A model generated the notes under the pieces. It was not told the origin of the DNA. It was given only the letters and a program-made list of their open reading frames with translations, and ran no database searches. The position numbers and the translations under genes are program-made. Positions 58,642 to 64,000 of a DNA stretch of 64,000 bases are shown here, piece after piece. The stretch's first letter is position 1. Each line of letters opens with the position of its first letter. The stretch is from Sthenelais limicola (lineage: Eukaryota > Annelida > Polychaeta > Phyllodocida > Sigalionidae), in assembly GCA_942159475.1 (NCBI GenBank), contig OW804095.1, positions 68,476,773 through 68,540,772 on the forward strand, read 5' to 3'.

Positions 58642-60451
58642 TACACAGAAAAAAATGTGGGTTAGAAAGTTAGTCAAAAGGTCGAAGATTTTTCAAAAAA
58701 GTTAGTCTTTTTGACTGTGCTTATTTGTCCGAAGTTTCTAACCCTTTTTTTGTCTAACCATAGGCCAATTGACTAAGTTGGTTGAGAAAGGTTAGCTTTT
58801 TTGACTAGGGGCTGGGGAAACTATTTCAGCAGGTCCCTTCCAAATTGTACTACAGATTTGCTGATACCAAGCACTATTCCCTAGTATAAAAGATTAAATT
58901 ATGTCTCAGTTATACAACAAGACAAGGTCCATAATTAACTGTTAGACAGAGAAAGTGGCAGGCACGTTCTGACACAAAGATAAATTCTGAAATCAGGTGA
59001 TTTTAAAACCAACGTTTTATTCAAATACAGGTATAGTTACAGGATATCATTTCACTAGTTAAAACATTCCCACTGTTGATGATGACTATTAAACTATAGT
59101 CACTTCTATTAAGCGCTACACAAGCTTGATTTTTAATCTATAGGCAATATTCTTAGAATGGATTTATAATCATCAGTTAAAAATAAAGAATTAGCCTGAG
59201 AAAATATAAAGTTATCAAATGTCACACCTGTCAGTCGCTCTGTCACCTTAACCATCTGGGTGTGCTCAACTATCAATGGGAAGGGTTGCAACAAATCCTG
59301 ATGTTCCATGAGTTTTCCTGTAAGTAGAATAAGTTTAAAAATAAAGTTTCAGAATGAAATCACACTGGTATGCAGGTTAACAGACGGAAATCTGCAATAT
59401 TATCAGTAACTATAGTTTTTATAATTATGGCGGAAACACTATTTTGCAGATTCAAATGTTGCCTTATTTTATCCTCCAGGGTGGAGGGGGGGGGGGGGGA
59501 ACTTAAAAGATTAATTCTACACACCTGTGCTGTACTGAAGAAATCCCCCAACGCAAATATGGCTGCATATATCCAAGTAGAGCTGGAAATAAAATAACAA
59601 GGAACTTAAAAGAAACAGACATCTCTAAATGATATTTGAACATGATAGGAACTTTAGTATCTTGTGTCATAGCCTACTCAACTTCATTGTCAATAAAGTG
59701 TTCCATAGATAGCCCCGTAACAGAAAAGGGGGTCCAAGTTTTGCTAAAATGGCTTGTGAAAAAGATTTCGAAATTAGTGAAAATCTGAAAAATTAGTGAA
59801 ATTTGAAAATTTCGAAAAAAAAAATGGAAATCTGAACATTTGGAAAATATTGTAAACAAAAATATTTTTCGGCTGGAGCCCCCCCCCCCCTCCACACACC
59901 GACCCCACCCCCCCCCTGCCTCCACAAACTGAAGCAACTTGCCCTTCAATGTCTCTAACATCTGACGCATTTCATACATTTTAAATTCAGTGAAAGTTTG
60001 GTTTCTATATTGCCATAGTAAATTTTGATCACAGAACTGAATGGAACCTGGTTTTGAGTGGGCGATAATTAGATAGCCATTGATGCCAAACAAAAAGATA
60101 TAGTTCTCTTTCATTTCATATAAAGTGGACAAAATAAGTTGGTATTCTTCATTCCCATAGCTTGTCCTTTGTATTGATACAAGTTTTATGGACGGATGGC
60201 AAGTAAAAACACTAGATGATTTAGATTACTTACATGGAACTTTCCATCGGTGATTGAACTCCATCTTCTTCCTGGTTGACAGTTAATTTCAAAAAGGGCC
60301 GCTTGGTGGTGCACCTGGTCGTGGGGTTGTCTAACCCCCTTAGAAAGTTAGACAATTTTGACTAACTCCCTTAGAAAGTTAGACAATTTTGACTACCCCC
60401 CGTTTTGACTAAGAAATTCCCGAAATGACTAACCTTTTTTTTTTCTGTGTA
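58642..60451. mobile_element. DNA transposon or MITE with TACACAG-A(n) ends
   Basis: The left end TACACAGAAAAAAATGTGGG continues into GTTAG; the right end is mirrored (reverse complement TACACAG, A-run, GGTTAGTC). Both ends carry GTTAGNCAAAA-type repeats, including a 34-bp tandem copy at 60340-60402. No target duplication could be fixed. The interior has open, splice-bordered segments on the minus strand (see next entry). Confidence 0.6.
59139..60360 (-). pseudogene. Possible spliced ORF inside the TACACAG element
   Basis: Three minus-strand open segments have splice-like borders. One ends at about 60233 (QEEDGVQSPMESS then a GTAAGT donor). A second starts near 60210 after CTAG and contains QRTSYGNEEYQLIL, ENYIFLFGINGYLIIAH and FKMYEMRQMLETLKG. 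A terminal one, after a TTACAG acceptor near 59323, contains HQDLLQPFPLIVEHTQMV and YKSILRILPID before a stop. I do not recognise the protein. The middle segment runs into low-complexity sequence after about residue 75, so the exon border there is unknown. It may be a captured host gene fragment or transposon-encoded. Confidence 0.35.
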
Positions 60452-61379
60452 AATAGGGTCTTGATCTATATTCTCGATCAATATAATTTTTGTTATTCCC
60501 TATTTGACTAACGAAGCGGAACATTTGTACATTTTATGCTTCAAAATACATTGGTCCAGTGAGCATCAAAGAGAAAGGAATCCTAAAAAGATATAATTTG
60601 ACTATTATTCGATGATATCTTCTTGGGAAACGAACGAGAGCTCAGTTTCTGTTTCTGTGGTATACGCTTCCATAAGTATACTGATACTGAACCGACGATA
60701 TAAACCTGTCGTAGTATGTAAGCATACAATGTTTTCATCATACACACAGTTCTGGAATTTACTGGCACATACTACCACCATGGCACCTAGGCGTCATGAC
60801 AGTTTAGTATTGCACTTATCAAACAAATGGTTGTCCCGATAAATCTAGATGATAATTAAAAACCAAAAAAGAATTGATCATGAAAAGGTTGATGGGACAG
60901 AATTGCATTCATTGGAATAATAATGTGAATTCATGCATTAGGTCTTACTGCCTTTAAAGGTTATTGGAAAGGGTAGCAGACGTACAATATGGGCAGTATT
61001 ATATTGACTGAACTATCATTGAAACTATATATAGAACTTTTATTCACGATTTCACATATAATCATACATAATAATCAGGAAAAGGACGCGATCCTCACAG
61101 AAGTTATCTTCCATATTTTATGAAAACTTAGACATAAAAGTCAACCAGGAAGTACAGCTGACCAGATTGCAAACTTACTATCCATCCTCCGACCTCGGGC
61201 AAATTGGATTGATTATAAACATTAAAATGTGACATGCTTCGTAGATCTATACATTATTTAGACGGTTTTATCTATATGTTCATCTCAAATGTGATTCATA
61301 TTGCACCTTTAATAACAATACAAAAACCGTGTATCAGATCCAAATAAGTATTACTCTTAACTGCCATATTACAATATCA
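60452..61379. other. Non-coding stretch and 3'UTR of the fibrinogen-domain gene
   Basis: AATAAA on the minus strand at 61044-61039 lies about 340 bp beyond the stop of the lectin gene and is a plausible polyA signal. Confidence 0.5.
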
Positions 61380-63598
61380 CTATTTGGGTCGGATCATCAT
61401 GACAGAACCTTTAAGAAAGTAACTATACGTATTTTTCAAATTAAACCAGCTGAATCCATATTTCTCACTTGATTCTGCTGATTTCCGGTATTTGCCATTG
61501 AGGTTTGACATCATGCAATCTTTATACCACCAAGCTCCAAGACGCTCTGTTGTACATGAAACGCCACCGTTTCTTCCATCATTGTCATGATCAAAGGTTG
61601 AGAATCCCCTGCCATTTGAATAGTTCAAACCATCACCTGTAAATCAAATGGTCTTCATCACAAACGAACAAGAGGAGTACATGTAAGATTCATTCAGAAA
61701 GAAGGAAAAGGAAAGGATATCTTCCACAAGGAATCAGAACATTTTATCAATAGTTTCATGCTTTGCTGCTGTAATAATCAGTTGTAGAGGGTACTAAAAG
61801 ATTTAACTGGTACTTAGATTAATTAGCTAAATGAATTGGTATACTATTTAAAAGACAAAAACAGGAGGAGTTGATTAATTTTACCACGATGAACATCATG
61901 ACAAAATTCTCTAGGATGATATGAACAATTTAACTGTCCCCTAGGTCATTCTGTTTATTAATAAATCATAGTGGATGAAATTATTACCTCCTGAAGTACC
62001 CTTGTAACCTGCAGTTTCCAGTCTGTATTGGTCCCCTTCAACAGAGAACGTGGAATACTTTGCAAATCTAGAATCTCCATTAAACTGGTTAAGTATGATG
62101 TATAATTCCATTTCCTTGGTTGGCTCAGAAGCAGTAAGTTGTTGTATGTGTTCCAGTCCAAGCCAGTACTCTCCATCAAGGGATCCAAAACCCCAACGAT
62201 ATTCCTGCCAGGTACGATTGAAATCTACAGCTCCATTGATTCGTCTTTGGATTACCTGAATTTTAATATAATTCACAAACCTCTTCAACAAAAAGTTATA
62301 ATGGGAAAAGTTAACATGACTTGTACTTATAGACCATTACCTCATGTAAGTATTCCAATATTCTAAATGAAGAATTGCGATACTTTAAAAGCCATCAATA
62401 GACTAGTACACAATAGTAGAAAATTGGATTACCATAGTTCCCTGTTTATAAGCCTGCCCCATTTATAAGTCAGGCGGTAAACACATTCTTATGGTAAAAT
62501 AAGCACTATAATCCTTACCCCGAATATAAGCCCGGCCCGAATATAAGCCTAGCCTATCACCGTTTGAAATTAATATAAGCCCGGCCTTATAAACGGGAAA
62601 ATACGATAGTTGGGATATAATAATTTATCTTCTCAAATCCTCTCCTCCTGTTCAAATGCAGTGCAGATGACCAAAATACCAACTTACTGTCCATCCTCCA
62701 CCATCAGTGGTCATGTCACAAAATGCATAGAATTCAGAATCATTGCTGTTTAGGCCAGATGATTGGATCCAGTACACTGCACTATCCTTCTCACCAGCAA
62801 GAAGAGCCTCATGACAATTTGCATAAGCTTTGGGTGTATATACAGTGGATGTGGGTGTATGTGTTGAAATTTGATTTGGATTCCCCTCCTCAACGCAGGT
62901 TGCAACTGGAATATACTATTTATCATGAAAAATGGGTTCTTTAACTATCATTATTTATTATAACCTCTCACTATTCTAGGAGGTATGATAAAAGCCAGTT
63001 AAATGAAGCTTACCACCATCGTATATACCCTCCATGAGAATGAGCAATTTCCTGAGCTCATCACGCATGAGTTCTAACTTATCTAGGTTGACCATTTGTG
63101 CATGCACATATGACTGTTCTCGGTGTTGGTTCAGAAGGCACTCAAGTTCATTTAGCAATTCCCCTTTTGCATTCTGAAAGAAGAGAATAAAATAATGTCA
63201 AAGTATGAAAATGTCAAAAATTATTGGCAGCTTTGTTTTTCACATTGAAAATAGGGAAATCACTATTTGTTGGACTTCTAATCTATTCCAGAGTACAAAA
63301 ATAAAACATATTAATGTAACTATCTTCTTTTGAAATTATTGAAATATGAGATCCTAATCGATGTTGAAGAAATAGTTCAAAGAATTCTTCATCAATAGGC
63401 TATAAGCATTGCAAAAGGAGCTTTAGTATGTATTATTAGTGTTTGGCTCTTGGCATATATGTGAAGTACAAAATACCATTAATGAAAAGTACATGTATGA
63501 TAGCTTACATTAGTGTCTCTCCTCTTGGCAACATGTCCACTTGTAATAATTGAAATGTGCAGACCAACCAATATCACCCCAATAATATTCCGGTACAT
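61380..63598 (-). CDS. Secreted fibrinogen-related (ficolin/FREP-like) protein, 5 exons
   Basis: Minus-strand exons 63598-63509, 63173-63014, 62905-62688, 62255-61988 and 61636-61380 have GT-AG borders and continuous frame (330 residues). Exon 1 encodes a signal peptide (MYRNIIGVILVGLHISIIT). Exon 2 encodes a ~50-residue coiled coil likely to mediate oligomerisation. Exons 3-5 encode a fibrinogen C-terminal domain: CHEALLAG, FCDMTTDGGWT, VIQRRINGAVDF, YWLGLEHI, a calcium-site DHDNDGRNGG, then GAWWYKDC and SNLNGKY. The family usually binds acetylated sugars and acts in innate recognition or adhesion. It is the one clear host gene here. The Cys usually found in a CA-x-Y motif is present as SCTTE. 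The exact ligand is unknown. Confidence 0.9.
62433..62608. mobile_element. MITE-like element in intron 3 of the fibrinogen gene
   Basis: The ends are imperfect inverted repeats: TTCCCTGTTTATAAGCCTG on the left and the complement of TTTTCCCGTTTATAAGGCC on the right. The interior has repeated AATATAAGCCCGGCC units. Similar ATAAGCCCGGCC repeats occur as dispersed short elements in many invertebrates. Confidence 0.65.
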
Positions 63599-64000
63599 TG
63601 TCCTTGCTTATTGTAGCTGCAACTTAAGTGCAGGTTTTCTATATTGTCAGTTCCCAATAATTACTTCAAAATGAATATTTAGTCAATATTATGCACAACA
63701 TGCACGATGGATTGTATACAGTAAGTAATAAACACCCTTGTCTTCTGAATGTATTACTCACTGTATACAATCCATGTCTGGGGATATATTATTATATATC
63801 CCCAGACATATCCCCCTCCCAGACGAATATACATGTAACCCTGTGACATACAATTATATCACCCATTACCAAATGAACATATGGGCTATTTTCATGTAGT
63901 TTGAACTTTTGGTGAATATTGTATTGAAAACAAATAAAAATGTCCTTGTAATATGTACATTTCACCCCAGATACCTTTACAAACCACATACGTTGCCCCC
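63599..64000. promoter_or_regulatory. Upstream region of the fibrinogen gene
   Basis: Sequence upstream of the minus-strand start codon; it contains the nested inverted repeats listed separately. No clear TATA box. Confidence 0.4.
63707..63808. repeat. Two abutting inverted repeats
   Basis: First pair: 63707-63730 (ATGGATTGTATACAGTAAG...) and its complement 63752-63775, 23 of 24 matching. Second pair: TGTCTGGGGATATAT (63775-63789) and its exact complement at 63794-63808. They share base 63775 and would fold as two adjacent stem-loops, about 110-180 bp upstream of the lectin start codon. Confidence 0.85.

Noticed and set aside
1..64000. CRISPR arrays, bacterial operons, ribosome-binding sites
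   Set aside because: Introns, polyA signals and transposon types show eukaryotic DNA; tandem repeats lack regular spacer structure.

Overview
The window is eukaryotic nuclear DNA, AT-rich and gene-poor, with GT-AG introns, TATA boxes and AATAAA signals. A secreted fibrinogen-domain lectin gene and varied DNA transposons and LINEs suggest a marine invertebrate (echinoderm, hemichordate, cephalochordate or lophotrochozoan). The sequence alone does not decide which.

The centrepiece is a complete, apparently intact Polinton/Maverick virus-like transposon at 17862-39567 (21,706 bp). It is flanked by a perfect 6-bp target duplication (CATAAA at 17856-17861 and 39568-39573), has AG...CT termini and carries about 297-bp inverted repeats. 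The left arm holds a small membrane protein and a five-exon protein-primed DNA polymerase (PolB) that ends in a NADAR-like domain. A tightly packed plus-strand block (25323-30970) encodes the packaging ATPase, a BIR (IAP-like) protein, two small basic or proline-rich proteins, a chromodomain integrase, the penton protein, a basic core-like protein and the double-jelly-roll major capsid protein. The right arm is accessory. It has a divergent pair of LRR-like, mucin-stalked type I membrane proteins, one with a cytoplasmic tail built from repeated in-phase acidic exons. It also has a spliced basic protein with a CtBP-type PLDLS motif, an antisense gene nested in one of its introns, and a Cys-rich protein. 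I found no adenain-like maturation protease. Together the genes suggest a virus life cycle: integrase and PolB for mobility and replication, ATPase and capsid proteins for particles, and accessory genes that may handle host defence, apoptosis, transcription and the cell surface.

Outside the Polinton, from left to right: unannotated DNA (1-5839); a LINE on the minus strand with one long endonuclease/reverse-transcriptase ORF, truncated at its 5' end (5840-8664); a MITE (13731-14094); a roughly 215-bp satellite of about six units rich in TGACCT direct repeats, inverted CCAAT boxes and GC boxes (14936-16252); a LINE 3' fragment (about 44700-45120); two non-autonomous DNA transposons (49624-51073 and 58642-60451); a polypurine tract (57960-58255); and, on the minus strand at the right edge, the five-exon fibrinogen-related gene (61380-63598) with a MITE in one intron and nested hairpins upstream. 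No tRNA, rRNA or CRISPR array was recognised. Exon structures are inferred from splice consensus and reading-frame continuity, not from transcripts.
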